In this document: piece after piece, positions 27,880 to 37,430 of the stretch
How the letters are laid out: each line of letters begins with the position of its first letter
Numbering within the stretch: the stretch's first letter is position 1
From: Candidatus Crickella equi
GTDB lineage: Bacteria; Bacillota; Clostridia; Peptostreptococcales; Anaerovoracaceae
DNA: 64,000 nt
Direction of reading: 5' to 3'
Assembly: GCA_018064755.1 (NCBI GenBank)
Contig: JAGHUP010000002.1
Span: 1 to 64,000 of the forward strand
Notes under the pieces: generated by a model
Database searches by the model: none
The model's input: the letters and a program-made list of their open reading frames with translations, nothing else
What the model was told of the DNA's origin: nothing
Program-made: the position numbers and the translations under genes

Positions 27880-28989
27880 ATGTCGAAAGAAAGTTGTGAA
27901 GTAAAGTTAATAGATCCGAGCAAGCCAATTCGTCTCACCGAGATGACTACGGCGGGCGGATGAGGAGCCAAAATAGGGCCGGGTGTCCTATCGGAAATTC
28001 TCTCCGGACTGCCTAAGATCGCGGACGAGCGAATCCTGGTTGGTTTTGAGAGCAGCGATGATGCGTGCGTTTACAAAGTAAGCGACGATGTCGCTATGAT
28101 TAATACTATTGATTTTTTCCCACCAATCGTGGATGATCCATATACATTCGGACAGATTGCGGCAGCGAACTCGCTGAGCGATGTCTACGCTATGGGCGGT
28201 GAGCCAAAACTCGCTATGAACCTCTTGTGCTTCCCAAACTGCTTGCCACTTGATGCGGTCAAAGCAATCCTTGAGGGCGGCAACGACAAGGTTAACGAGT
28301 GTGGCGCGACCATCGTGGGTGGTCACAGTATCGAAGACAACGAGCCAAAATACGGCCTGTCTGTAACTGGTTTCGCACATCCTCGTGATATTCTGTCGAA
28401 CAGTGCCAATGCGGGCAACCTGCTCGTGATTACCAAGAAGATTGGTACCGGTATTCTGTCGACAGCTGCCAAGGGCGGTCTGCTTGCTGAAGACGATGTT
28501 AAGGCTATGGAGCAGAACATGGCAACGCTGAATAAGTATGGCTGGCTGGCGATGCAGAAAATTCGCAACGCCGGAGCCGTAATCGATGGATGTACTGATA
28601 TTACTGGTTTTGGCCTACTCGGTCATGCGGGCGAAATGGCTAAGGCTGGCGATGTGACGCTGGAACTGTTCACTAGTAAGGTTCCGATGTTCGAAAAGGC
28701 ACTGGAGATGGCTCAGCTGGGTATCATTCCTGCCGGTGCATACAGAAACCGCGAGTATATCGGTGATGATGTGCTGGAGTTCCTGAGCAAGGATCCTGAG
28801 AAGGACCACCTGCTGAGAGCTAGAATTGATTGTCTCTTCGATCCTCAGACTTCCGGCGGACTGCTGATTGCAATTGATGAGAAGCATGTGAAGGATCTGC
28901 AGGAAGCTCTCGGAGAACAGGGCTGCGAGACAGCAATCATCGGACAGTTTAAAGATAAGAAATCGAGCTTTATTGAGCTCCACGATTAA
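27880..28989 (+). CDS. selD: selenide, water dikinase SelD, itself a selenoprotein (Sec encoded by UGA 27961-27963)
   Basis: ATG at 27880 and the downstream 28096 ORF are in one frame, interrupted only by TGA 27961-27963 in TTAGG-U-GAKIGPGVL; the catalytic Cys/Sec position of SelD. Confidence 0.94.
27964..27999 (+). promoter_or_regulatory. bacterial SECIS-like hairpin after the selD UGA
   Basis: ATAGG(27973-27977)-GCCGGGTGT-CCTAT(27987-27991), G-rich apical loop about 18-20 nt after UGA. Confidence 0.72.
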
Positions 28990-28998
28990 AGAAAAAAA

Positions 28999-29071
28999 TG
29001 CACCTCTTAGCCCGTTCCTAACGGGTACATTAATCAAAAATGTACCCGTTAGGAACGGGCTAAAAGGTGCA
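28999..29071. repeat. palindromic repeat family A, copy 2
   Basis: TGCACCTCTTAGCCCGTTCCTAACGGGTACATT / AATGTACCCGTTAGGAACGGGCTAAAAGGTGCA. Confidence 0.92.
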
Positions 29072-29084
29072 CTTTTATGGTAAA

Positions 29085-29116
29085 AAAAGCGGGACACTGC
29101 GGAGTGTCCCGCTTTT
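29085..29116. terminator. bidirectional terminator-like hairpin (C-type)
   Basis: AAAAGCGGGACACT-GCGG-AGTGTCCCGCTTTT. Confidence 0.8.
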
Positions 29117-29120
29117 GACG

Positions 29121-29155
29121 TTTTTGACAGAAATGGACCGGCCCGGTTTTACATT
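29121..29155. repeat. repeat family D, copy 2
   Basis: TTTGACAGAAATGGACCGGCCCGGTTTTACATTA, matches 3360-3395. Confidence 0.85.
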
Positions 29156-30191
29156 ACCACTTGTTTTCGACCTTCTCGGCGAATCCCATGAAGTCCTTGA
29201 TTTCGATGACCGTGCCGTCCTCCAGAGTTGCCTTACCGGTGAATTTACCGAATACTTGGTGCTGGTCAGATTTGATGAGCTTGACGTCTGTGCATGATGC
29301 ACGGTCGATGATTGGAACGAAATCCATCTCGAATTTGCCGTCATCGCTGGTGAAGGTCCATGGGGCGAGGTAATCCTCGGTGCCATTCTTCATTGGAATG
29401 TTGAAGTACACTTCGCTGAGTTTGTGCGATTTGCCCTTGTAGAAGAGCATGTTCTCTGTTGCTGCGGAGGTGTCGCCAAATCCATAGCCGATGTTGAAGC
29501 CAAAATCAGCCCCGTATACTCGTCCGGATGCCGAGCCCCAGTACCAAGTGTTATGGTAAGTCCACACTCCTCTTCCCCAGTCGAGCAGGCCCATCGAATC
29601 TTCCGGCTTGAAGTAGTATTTCTGGCCGCCCAGCTGAACGAATCCCTCAGCAGGCATGCAATTTATCTTCTGATTATAATAGAAGTGTCCAGGCTTGTTG
29701 AACGGAGTACAAATTACCATCGACTCCTCTGGTTCGGATTTCAGTGTAATATCTACAGTCAGGTCATGGTTGCCCTGGAACTTCTCGATATGTCCAGTCA
29801 GATGGCGCTGACCATTGCCTACCACGAACTTCAAGAAGTAATTCTTACCATAAATCTCAGACACTCCCTCATCTGACGACTCAGGAAGACCTGTTTTGCC
29901 CATAGTTAGCCAACGCATTGGACTCTTAGTAATTTCCCAAGGCTCACCGTCGAACATCAGGAACGAGAACGAGTCGAGTCCCATATATGAATTGTCGGCA
30001 ATCGTCAGCGCGACGCCGTAATGATCATTACCTACATAATAGTAATCCCACTCCTTGAGACGCATCAGGCCGCCCTTGACGCGGGACTTGTCATAAACCG
30101 GCAGGAGTTTGCGTGCAAAACCGACCTGCGCAAGGTCGCCGTTCAGGTCGAGAAGAGGTCTGGCTTCGGTGATTTCGACGTTATTTCTCAT
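29154..30191 (-). CDS. DUF2804 family protein
   Basis: ORF with KEWDYYYVGNDHYGVALTIADNSYMGL, GRGVWTYHNTWYWGSASG. Confidence 0.78.
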   Translation of the reverse strand: MRNNVEITEARPLLDLNGDLAQVGFARKLLPVYDKSRVKGGLMRLKEWDYYYVGNDHYGVALTIADNSYMGLDSFSFLMFDGEPWEITKSPMRWLTMGKTGLPESSDEGVSEIYGKNYFLKFVVGNGQRHLTGHIEKFQGNHDLTVDITLKSEPEESMVICTPFNKPGHFYYNQKINCMPAEGFVQLGGQKYYFKPEDSMGLLDWGRGVWTYHNTWYWGSASGRVYGADFGFNIGYGFGDTSAATENMLFYKGKSHKLSEVYFNIPMKNGTEDYLAPWTFTSDDGKFEMDFVPIIDRASCTDVKLIKSDQHQVFGKFTGKATLEDGTVIEIKDFMGFAEKVENKW

Positions 30192-30448
30192 AACAATTAC
30201 CTCCTGTTTGAGTGCTATCGTTCGGATTTTTCAGGCAATTTCTTAGCCAATTCTTTACACTACATATTGTACTACATAACGTACACGACGGCAACAAATT
30301 GTAATTTCAAGGCTTTGCAAAAATTGTTTTTTTGATATCAAAAAAAGTCTATTTTTTTCTTGTAATTTGTATCTCATATTGCTATATTTAGCGGGATAGG
30401 AAATTTTCGAATTAGCTAAACAATCTTATTAAGGAGGAGGAAAACAGG

Positions 30449-31753
30449 ATGTCAGCACCAAGAAGAATCATCCAAGTAGAGGAAAGAGTACCTCTTAGTC
30501 AGGGTATTCCACTTTCCATTCAGCACACATTCGCAATGTTCAGTGCTTCAGTATTAGTTCCATATATTTTAGGGATAAGTCCTTCCATTGCATTATTGAT
30601 GAACGGCATTGGAACACTTATCTTTATTTTTATTACAAAGGGAAAAGCACCTGCTTATCTGGGCTCCTCCTTCGCATTTATCTCACCGGCTCTGCTGGTA
30701 ATAGCCGATCCTAACCTCGGTTATCAGTATGCACTCGGTGGATTCGTAGTCGTAGGACTTCTGATGATGGCAATCGCTATCCTGATCAAGTTCGTAGGCA
30801 CAGCGTGGATTGATGCAATCCTCCCACCTGCTGCTATGGGTCCTGTAGTTGCCCTGATCGGACTTGAGCTCGCTAGCAACGCTGCATCAACTGGTGGCGT
30901 TCTCGCTGGAGACGCTCCAATCGATCCTAAGGCTGTTATCGTATTCTGCGTAACACTCGGACTTGCAATCATCGGACAGATTCTCTACAGAGGATTTGCT
31001 AGTGCAATCGCAATTCTGATTTCAATCATTGTTGGTTACGTTCTTGCTCTGGCTATGGGTCTGGTTGACTTCTCAGCTGTAGGTTCTGCAAGCGTATTTG
31101 CACTCCCAGCATTCCAGACACCAAAGTTCAGCACTAAGGCTATTCTAACAATTATCCCTGCTATCCTGGTAGTTGTTAACGAGCACATCGGACATCAGGT
31201 AGTAACTTCCGAAGTAGTTGGAAGAGACCTCCTCAAGGAGCCAGGTCTAGACAAGTCAATGTTCTCAGACGGACTTTCAACAATGCTGTCAGGTTTCTGC
31301 GGTTCATGCCCAACAACAACTTACGGCGAGAACATCGGAGTTATGGCTATCACTAAGGTTTACAGTGTATGGGTAATCGGCGGAGCTGCTGCTTTCTCAA
31401 TCGCACTTTCATTCATCGGTAAAGCTTCCGCACTGATCGAAACAATCCCTGGTCCTGTTATGGGCGGTGTTTCCTTCCTGCTCTACGGTATGATCGGAGC
31501 ATCCGGAATCAGACTGATGGTTGACTCCAAGGTTGACTATGCAAAGCCACGTAACCTGGCACTGACTTCCGTAATCTTCGTAGTAGGACTTTCCGGAATT
31601 TCCATCCAGCTCGGCGAGGCTTGCACACTCACAGGAATGAGCCTGGCTGCAGTAACAGGAATGATCCTTGGTCTTCTGTTCTACATCCTTGACAAGCTCA
31701 AGCTGACTAACGATCACGACGATATCGAAGATATCATTGAGGCTGACGTATAA
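30449..31753 (+). CDS. uraA: uracil/xanthine permease (NCS2 / SLC23 family)
   Basis: SIQHTFAMFSASVLVPYILGISPS; FCGSCPTTTYGENIGVMAITKVYS signature. Confidence 0.9.
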   Translation: MSAPRRIIQVEERVPLSQGIPLSIQHTFAMFSASVLVPYILGISPSIALLMNGIGTLIFIFITKGKAPAYLGSSFAFISPALLVIADPNLGYQYALGGFVVVGLLMMAIAILIKFVGTAWIDAILPPAAMGPVVALIGLELASNAASTGGVLAGDAPIDPKAVIVFCVTLGLAIIGQILYRGFASAIAILISIIVGYVLALAMGLVDFSAVGSASVFALPAFQTPKFSTKAILTIIPAILVVVNEHIGHQVVTSEVVGRDLLKEPGLDKSMFSDGLSTMLSGFCGSCPTTTYGENIGVMAITKVYSVWVIGGAAAFSIALSFIGKASALIETIPGPVMGGVSFLLYGMIGASGIRLMVDSKVDYAKPRNLALTSVIFVVGLSGISIQLGEACTLTGMSLAAVTGMILGLLFYILDKLKLTNDHDDIEDIIEADV

Positions 31754-31773
31754 AGAAAATATATAAAAATGCA

Positions 31774-31829
31774 AAAAGGGGACAGCCCAGAACTGACGAA
31801 ACGGTCAGTCGAGGGCTGTCCCCTTTTTA
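31774..31829. terminator. terminator-like C-family hairpin
   Basis: AAAAAGGGGACAGCCC..ACTGACGAAACGGTCAGT..GGGCTGTCCCCTTTTT. Confidence 0.8.
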
Positions 31830-31896
31830 CATTTGGACTGCGTTTAAACGCAGAGCATTCCTGTAACACTAAACTTCATTCGAACCTCCTTCATCA

Positions 31897-31949
31897 GGCC
31901 TGTCCCCAAGTTGCAATTCTGCAATTTAGGTCTGACCCGCTGTTGCAAT
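31897..31949. repeat. repeat family B, copy 3, overlapping the end of the EamA gene
   Basis: Reverse complement AATTGCAACAGCGGGTCAGACCTAAATTGCAGAATTGCAACTTGGGGACAGGCCT. Confidence 0.88.
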
Positions 31950-32834
31950 TATGCCAACTATTACCAAAGTCAAGCAGGCATATTGCATTGGTGTAAGTTT
32001 CTCTTTCAATACTATTCTAGAGAGCAACAGCGATACAACGCATACCGACGAAATAATCGGTGCCGCGATTGCCCCGTTGCCACTCATCGCATACACATAG
32101 GTGAACTGTCCCGCCGTCTCGAGAACTCCGGCCAAAATCTTATCCTTCTGATCCGGCAGGCTTCCGAATTTCGCACCACGCAGTTTCATGAATATCATCA
32201 GCGCTACCGCACAAGCGAAGAAAGTTAGCTCATACGAAGTATTCGCAACTTCCTCAATTGTCGCCTCGGTAACTCCGGCCAGGGGACTTGTCTCAATATC
32301 CAGATAGAAGATATCCAGAAAACTTCCGAGAGCATCAAGAATCGCATAGCAGAATGGCATCGCAAAGGCGACAATCGCCATCTTCTTGCCTAGCTTCTTC
32401 TTTCTGTCCGTCGCTCCCCTGTTCTCAAGGAATCCAAGCCCCAGAATGCCAGCTGCTATCAATATAACCGCAACAACTGCAATCGCTGAAAACCTCTGTC
32501 CCATGAATACAACGCACAGCAGGAAGCAAATCGCTCCGGACGTATTCTCTACAGGGTCAGAAATTGATTCCTCAATAAATCTCATGCCGAAGAAGGACAG
32601 CGCCATCGACAGTACGTAACACATTGCGACCGGCAGATAGCGAATGAGGTTGACCGGGTCATAGCCTATGTCCTGAGTCAGCAATGTAAAAAAAGCGTGG
32701 ACGCCCATAATGACACCCACGCATACGCACGTTTTGAGATGTGCAAATCTCTCGTCGGGTCTTGCGCCCTTCTTATAGAAGAGCTCCGCAACCCCCCATA
32801 TTAGAGTTGTTATAATCGTAAATACAAACCACAT
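31926..32834 (-). CDS. EamA/DMT family transporter
   Basis: Multi-TM ORF with internal EamA-like duplication; SSVCVVSLLLSRIVLKEKLTPMQYACLTLVIVGII. Confidence 0.8.
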   Translation of the reverse strand: MWFVFTIITTLIWGVAELFYKKGARPDERFAHLKTCVCVGVIMGVHAFFTLLTQDIGYDPVNLIRYLPVAMCYVLSMALSFFGMRFIEESISDPVENTSGAICFLLCVVFMGQRFSAIAVVAVILIAAGILGLGFLENRGATDRKKKLGKKMAIVAFAMPFCYAILDALGSFLDIFYLDIETSPLAGVTEATIEEVANTSYELTFFACAVALMIFMKLRGAKFGSLPDQKDKILAGVLETAGQFTYVYAMSGNGAIAAPIISSVCVVSLLLSRIVLKEKLTPMQYACLTLVIVGIIATAGQT

Positions 32835-34216
32835 TACTCGTATTGATCTTCAGGCTCCTTGTATTCTTCAAGGTCTGAAAGATAATCAGGTTCCTCTACG
32901 ATGTAGTTCATCTGTCCTGTTCTGAACTCGTTAATAATCTCGTCAAAATCATGCTGGAGTGTTGCAACCGATACTTCATCGATTGGTTCCGGACTTGGCA
33001 TTTCTTCGAAGAGATCCTCGAACGCAGGATCAACTTCAGCAACCTCTACTGCTTCTTCAACGCCTGGGTCGATCTCCTCTTCAGCAATATCCTCAAGCAC
33101 TTCGAAGACATCCTCAGGAATCTCGCTCTCAAGTTCCTTAACCAGGTCCTCAATCTCGGATTCAGCAAGTTCAATTGTTGGTTCCTTTACTACGCTAGGA
33201 ATCTCAATTGTTGGCTCCTCGATGATGTATTCAGTTTCTTCTTCTGGCAGTCCGAAGCGTTCTTCAACAACTGGTTCCTCAACAACAACTGGTTCTTCAG
33301 CAAGCGCCTCGAGTCCCATTGCGAGTTCCTCAGCTACAGGCTCTGCCTCGCTTACAACTTCACCGCTCTCGAGATTGATAACAGCAGGTGCAGGCATTGC
33401 TCCAGGTGCATCCGGAATATCCAGAGGTTCAGGTGCTTCTGCTGCTGTAATCTTATAGCTGAATACAGCTTCCTGCTTCATGCCACGGTTGATGATACGA
33501 ATTCTATCAGCTTTGCCATCAACACTGTTAGCCTTAACAAGCAGATCAGCAGTCTCACCTGCTGCTACGTCAATGCTGGCAATCTGATCTCCACTTGGTG
33601 GCATATCCCAGTTGCTTGTCTCTGGGTTGTATGCTGTATGGAAGAATCTAATCTTTCCAACTGTTACCTCAAAATGATAATTGCAGTCAGCGTCTACGCT
33701 TGGCAACAGACACTCACTCTGCTTATCTCCAATCTGACCTCTCAGGTTAACTACAGCAGATGCCTTCTTATAAATAAGACCCTTATACTCACCTGCATTC
33801 AGCTTGTTCTCAGATACGATGAGAACGTTGCAGTATGCATTGTTGAGAACATAGTCTGTAGTTCTTCCTACCATGCTAAGCATGTCTGGCTGAGCAGACT
33901 TGGTCATTACGATATAGTCGGCATTGTACTCGCGAGCTGTCTTGACGATGCAAGGACCTGCTTTGCCAACATAACCCTTAGTAACAACCTGGTATCCATC
34001 CAGCACCTTAGCGATGAGTTCCAACTTCTGATCGATTACTGCCTGAGCTGCAGCCTCATCATCTCTGGTAGCAGAAATAGCCAGACTCTCATCTACCATT
34101 ACGATGATGATCTCTGCCTGGGTTGGTGAGAAATGCTTCTTGACATACTGTAATGCCAGCAGACTTCTCTCTGTCTCAACGAGAGGTAATACGATTTTTC
34201 TCATTTTGATCTCCAA
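32834..34216 (-). CDS. universal stress protein-like domain with long acidic C-terminal tail
   Basis: N-terminal KIVLPLVETERSLLALQYVKKHF...YVGKAGPCIVKTAREYNADYIVMTKSAQ...TTDYVLNNAYCNVLIV; Glu/Val/Pro-rich tail. Confidence 0.72.
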   Translation of the reverse strand: MEIKMRKIVLPLVETERSLLALQYVKKHFSPTQAEIIIVMVDESLAISATRDDEAAAQAVIDQKLELIAKVLDGYQVVTKGYVGKAGPCIVKTAREYNADYIVMTKSAQPDMLSMVGRTTDYVLNNAYCNVLIVSENKLNAGEYKGLIYKKASAVVNLRGQIGDKQSECLLPSVDADCNYHFEVTVGKIRFFHTAYNPETSNWDMPPSGDQIASIDVAAGETADLLVKANSVDGKADRIRIINRGMKQEAVFSYKITAAEAPEPLDIPDAPGAMPAPAVINLESGEVVSEAEPVAEELAMGLEALAEEPVVVEEPVVEERFGLPEEETEYIIEEPTIEIPSVVKEPTIELAESEIEDLVKELESEIPEDVFEVLEDIAEEEIDPGVEEAVEVAEVDPAFEDLFEEMPSPEPIDEVSVATLQHDFDEIINEFRTGQMNYIVEEPDYLSDLEEYKEPEDQYE

Positions 34217-34244
34217 TCTGTTAAATAGTGTATCTATTGTACTA

Positions 34245-35336
34245 CTATTTGATGAAATTATTCAACGTCATTAAGAAATTAACAATGCTTGCATACAGTA
34301 CCAGATAATCATCATCATAGCTCATGATAATTTGTTGTCTGCACTGTCCAAGGTCCTCAAACTGAATGTTCGGGATACCTGCTACGATGGCCTTAAGCTC
34401 ATCGTTTCTATAGATATAGTAATTACTCTTAACGTTGGCTCTCTGTACCGCCGCAAAACTAATTACTTTGAATTCTTCGTCATCTGTGTTGATCCTGAAA
34501 GCGTCGTGTCCGTCGATTGCCTTTCTAACAACAGTCGCGTACTGCTCGCCCTCATAGTACATATCGAATCCGTAGCTATCGATAACCTGATTCTTTCTAT
34601 CGCACTTTCTTGGTACAACGTTCATCAGTTCTTCTTCGTCATCAGCGTCGAAAACCATCGCTCTGAAAGGCCTATACTCACCGATAACTCTCATGTAGCA
34701 ATTGCCCTTCATGTCCTTAACGTAACGGTCCGAGCTGTTGCACTGGTACACCTTGTACTTGCCAGGCTTGCCGACCTTGTCGGTACTTCCTTGAGTCATC
34801 TTGGTAATCTCGCCTACCAGCCAATTCAGCATAACTACGCTCGCAATCTTGAATGACACGAACTCCGCGTATGCCTTCGGCGTAACCTTGGTCTCTGTCA
34901 GGTTGAGGCAGTGGTCAAAACGCTTATCATCTTCTGCGTCCAGCGTCCGAACATTCTCGAGTTTGTTGATATGCCTCATGTTGAACTCAGGCTTCTTCTT
35001 ATCCATCGAGATGGTGATCATGTCGTTATACTGAGTAGGACCATAGATGATTGACTTTCCCGGAAAGCCTTCGTGCTCACCGAGCCATGCTTTGCCGAGA
35101 GGAGTATTTACTGTCTTGATCTTGTCGTAAACGTCTTCGATAGTCAGACCGTTGGTCTTGACAATCTTCTCGTAGAGACTACGCTGATTGGATTTGCCGG
35201 AACCTCTAACGAAGAGCATTACTGCTCCGATTCCAATCAGTGCTCCACCGACAATCATCTTGCCGATAACGAGCTCCATTACTCCGCAGAATCCGCAAAA
35301 CCATCCTATTATTGTAAAGAATTTGTCTTGTTTCAT
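34245..35336 (-). CDS. hypothetical membrane-associated protein
   Basis: Long ORF, N-terminal TM segments (FFTIIGWFCGFCGVMELVIGKMIVGGALIGIGAVMLFV). Confidence 0.6.
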   Translation of the reverse strand: MKQDKFFTIIGWFCGFCGVMELVIGKMIVGGALIGIGAVMLFVRGSGKSNQRSLYEKIVKTNGLTIEDVYDKIKTVNTPLGKAWLGEHEGFPGKSIIYGPTQYNDMITISMDKKKPEFNMRHINKLENVRTLDAEDDKRFDHCLNLTETKVTPKAYAEFVSFKIASVVMLNWLVGEITKMTQGSTDKVGKPGKYKVYQCNSSDRYVKDMKGNCYMRVIGEYRPFRAMVFDADDEEELMNVVPRKCDRKNQVIDSYGFDMYYEGEQYATVVRKAIDGHDAFRINTDDEEFKVISFAAVQRANVKSNYYIYRNDELKAIVAGIPNIQFEDLGQCRQQIIMSYDDDYLVLYASIVNFLMTLNNFIK

Positions 35337-36208
35337 GCTTCTTTCTTTCCGCTGAATTCGCTGACAGCAGTTGCTCCCAGAATGAGAACAGCTCCTATGA
35401 ATACGAATATTGTAAGTTCTTCCTTGAGGAAGAGTGCAGATAACAGGCAGGCCTCGACTGGGTCGATGTAGCTCAGAATTCCAACGGTCTGAGCTGGCAG
35501 CTTGTTAACTGAGTCGAAATAGAATACGTATGCAATACCTGTGTGCAGCACTCCCAGAACGATGAGACAGATAATGCCAACGCTTGTCAGGCTGATTGCT
35601 GTCCATGCTCCGGTCGCTGATGTATATGGTATCATAATGATGGTTACAAGAGCCATCTGCATTACTGTGGTATCAACGGTTCCAATGTTCTTCATGTACT
35701 TGTTAATGAGAACAACAACTGCATAGAAGAATCCACCGGCAATGCCGAATAACGCTCCCTTCAGCTCTGCTAGGTCGAATCCCACCTGCAGAACACCGCT
35801 GACCAGCACCATTCCGCCAAAAGCCACGAGTACGCACAGCCACTTCTTAGCAGGCACCTTCTCCCTCAGGATTACGGCACTCATAATAATAAAGAATATC
35901 GGCTGCATATAGTAGCAGAGCGTTCCGGTCGCTACCGTCGTGTACTTGAACGCCTCGAACTGGCATACCCAGTTGACGCACATGCACGCCGCACTCAGTA
36001 GCAGCCATCCGAAGTTGCGTTTGACCGCTTCCTTGTCCAGGCTCTTACCGCTAAACTTCAGGTATATTGCCAAAATGAGCGCTCCTATGAACGCTCTTCC
36101 TAGGCAAATAATGCTCGACGGCATATTGATGAAACGCGATAACGTTCCAATCGTGCCGAAGAGCATCATCGTAATTATTAACTGTAGTCTGGCTGATTTG
36201 ACCATCAA
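35333..36208 (-). CDS. EamA family transporter
   Basis: 10-TM EamA; LLSALFLKEELTIFVFIGAVLILGA. Confidence 0.88.
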   Translation of the reverse strand: MMVKSARLQLIITMMLFGTIGTLSRFINMPSSIICLGRAFIGALILAIYLKFSGKSLDKEAVKRNFGWLLLSAACMCVNWVCQFEAFKYTTVATGTLCYYMQPIFFIIMSAVILREKVPAKKWLCVLVAFGGMVLVSGVLQVGFDLAELKGALFGIAGGFFYAVVVLINKYMKNIGTVDTTVMQMALVTIIMIPYTSATGAWTAISLTSVGIICLIVLGVLHTGIAYVFYFDSVNKLPAQTVGILSYIDPVEACLLSALFLKEELTIFVFIGAVLILGATAVSEFSGKKEA

Positions 36209-36233
36209 AAGCCTTTCCGGTTAATCGTTTTAA

Positions 36234-37430
36234 CTAGTCGTTAGTATAGTTGTCGAAGTATCCCTGAATGAGAACTACTGGTGTTCCCTTGTCTCCTGAA
36301 CCTGAAGTCAGGTCGCAAAGTGATCCAATCAGATCTGTCAGCTGACGAGGAGTTGTTCCCTCGGAAGCCATGTTACCAACGAGGTTGCTTTCCTTAGATT
36401 CGATAGCCTCAGAGATAGCCTTCTTCAGCTCGTCTCCCTTGAGGTCAGCATAATCATTGTCTGCAAGGTACTTGAGCTTTAATTCATTAGGTGTTCCCTT
36501 CAGTCCTGAAGTGTATGCTGGTGATACAACTGGGTCTGCAAGCTCCCAAATCTTACCCTGTGGATCCTTGAAAGCTCCATCTCCGTATACCATTACTTCA
36601 ATGTTCTTTCCAGTCTTTTCTTTGAACTTAGCCTGCATGTCCTCAACGAGACCCTGGCAATCTCTTGGGAAGAGCTTGATAGTGTCTTCAGTTGCCTTGT
36701 TGGATCCGAGCAGACCATACTTCTCATTGAATCCGTTGCCGTCGATGCTAGTATTCAGAATCTCATCCATTCCGTATACGTTAGCGCCCTTAGCCTTGAG
36801 GATTCTCTTAGTTCTTGCTCTTGTATGAATATCGCAGTTGATTACGTTGTTAGTGTACTTCAGGATTTCTTCTGCGTGGTTAGCGAAGATAATCTCAGCC
36901 TCAGCTCCCATTTCCTTAATCAGGTCGCCATAGTACTTAACATAGTCAACGCCTGTGAACTCGTGCTTGTTCTCGCCGAACAGCTCTCTGTACTTTGCCT
37001 CAGTGAGTACGTCGCTGTATGGATTGATTCCAGCTTCATCAATCTGATCCATAGTCAGCAGTGCGTTACCAACCTCATCTGAAGGATAGCTCAGCATCAG
37101 GACAACCTTCTTAGCGCCCTTAGCCATTCCTCTCAGGCAGATAGCGAATCTGTTTCTGGACAGGATTGGCCAGATAACTCCGATTGTCTCTCCGCCTAGC
37201 TTATTCTTAACGTCCTTAGCGAGTGCATCAACAGTAGCATAGTTACCCTGACATCTAGCTACGATGGACTCAGTCATTGCAACAACATCTCTGTCGCGAA
37301 GTTCGAATCCCTCTGACTTAGCTGCAGCCAGCACTGTGTCAACTACGATTGAACCAATGTCGTCTCCCTCACGGAAGATAGGGCATCTGATTCCTCTTGA
37401 AATAGTTCCAACTAATCTCTCATTACTCAT
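36234..37430 (-). CDS. coenzyme F420-0:L-glutamate ligase (CofE)-like protein
   Basis: TISRGIRCPIFREGDDI, RDRDVVAMTESIVARCQGNY, GVIWPILSRNRFA. Confidence 0.75.
   Translation of the reverse strand: MSNERLVGTISRGIRCPIFREGDDIGSIVVDTVLAAAKSEGFELRDRDVVAMTESIVARCQGNYATVDALAKDVKNKLGGETIGVIWPILSRNRFAICLRGMAKGAKKVVLMLSYPSDEVGNALLTMDQIDEAGINPYSDVLTEAKYRELFGENKHEFTGVDYVKYYGDLIKEMGAEAEIIFANHAEEILKYTNNVINCDIHTRARTKRILKAKGANVYGMDEILNTSIDGNGFNEKYGLLGSNKATEDTIKLFPRDCQGLVEDMQAKFKEKTGKNIEVMVYGDGAFKDPQGKIWELADPVVSPAYTSGLKGTPNELKLKYLADNDYADLKGDELKKAISEAIESKESNLVGNMASEGTTPRQLTDLIGSLCDLTSGSGDKGTPVVLIQGYFDNYTND

Noticed and set aside
27964-28095. selD as a frameshifted or nonsense-disrupted pseudogene
   Set aside because: The interruption is a single in-frame TGA at the known Sec position, with a SECIS-like hairpin and tRNA-Sec in the same window.
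28615-29097. Minus-strand ORF containing NVPVRNGLRG as a real protein
   Set aside because: It is antisense to selD plus the intergenic palindrome; the peptide is just the translated repeat.
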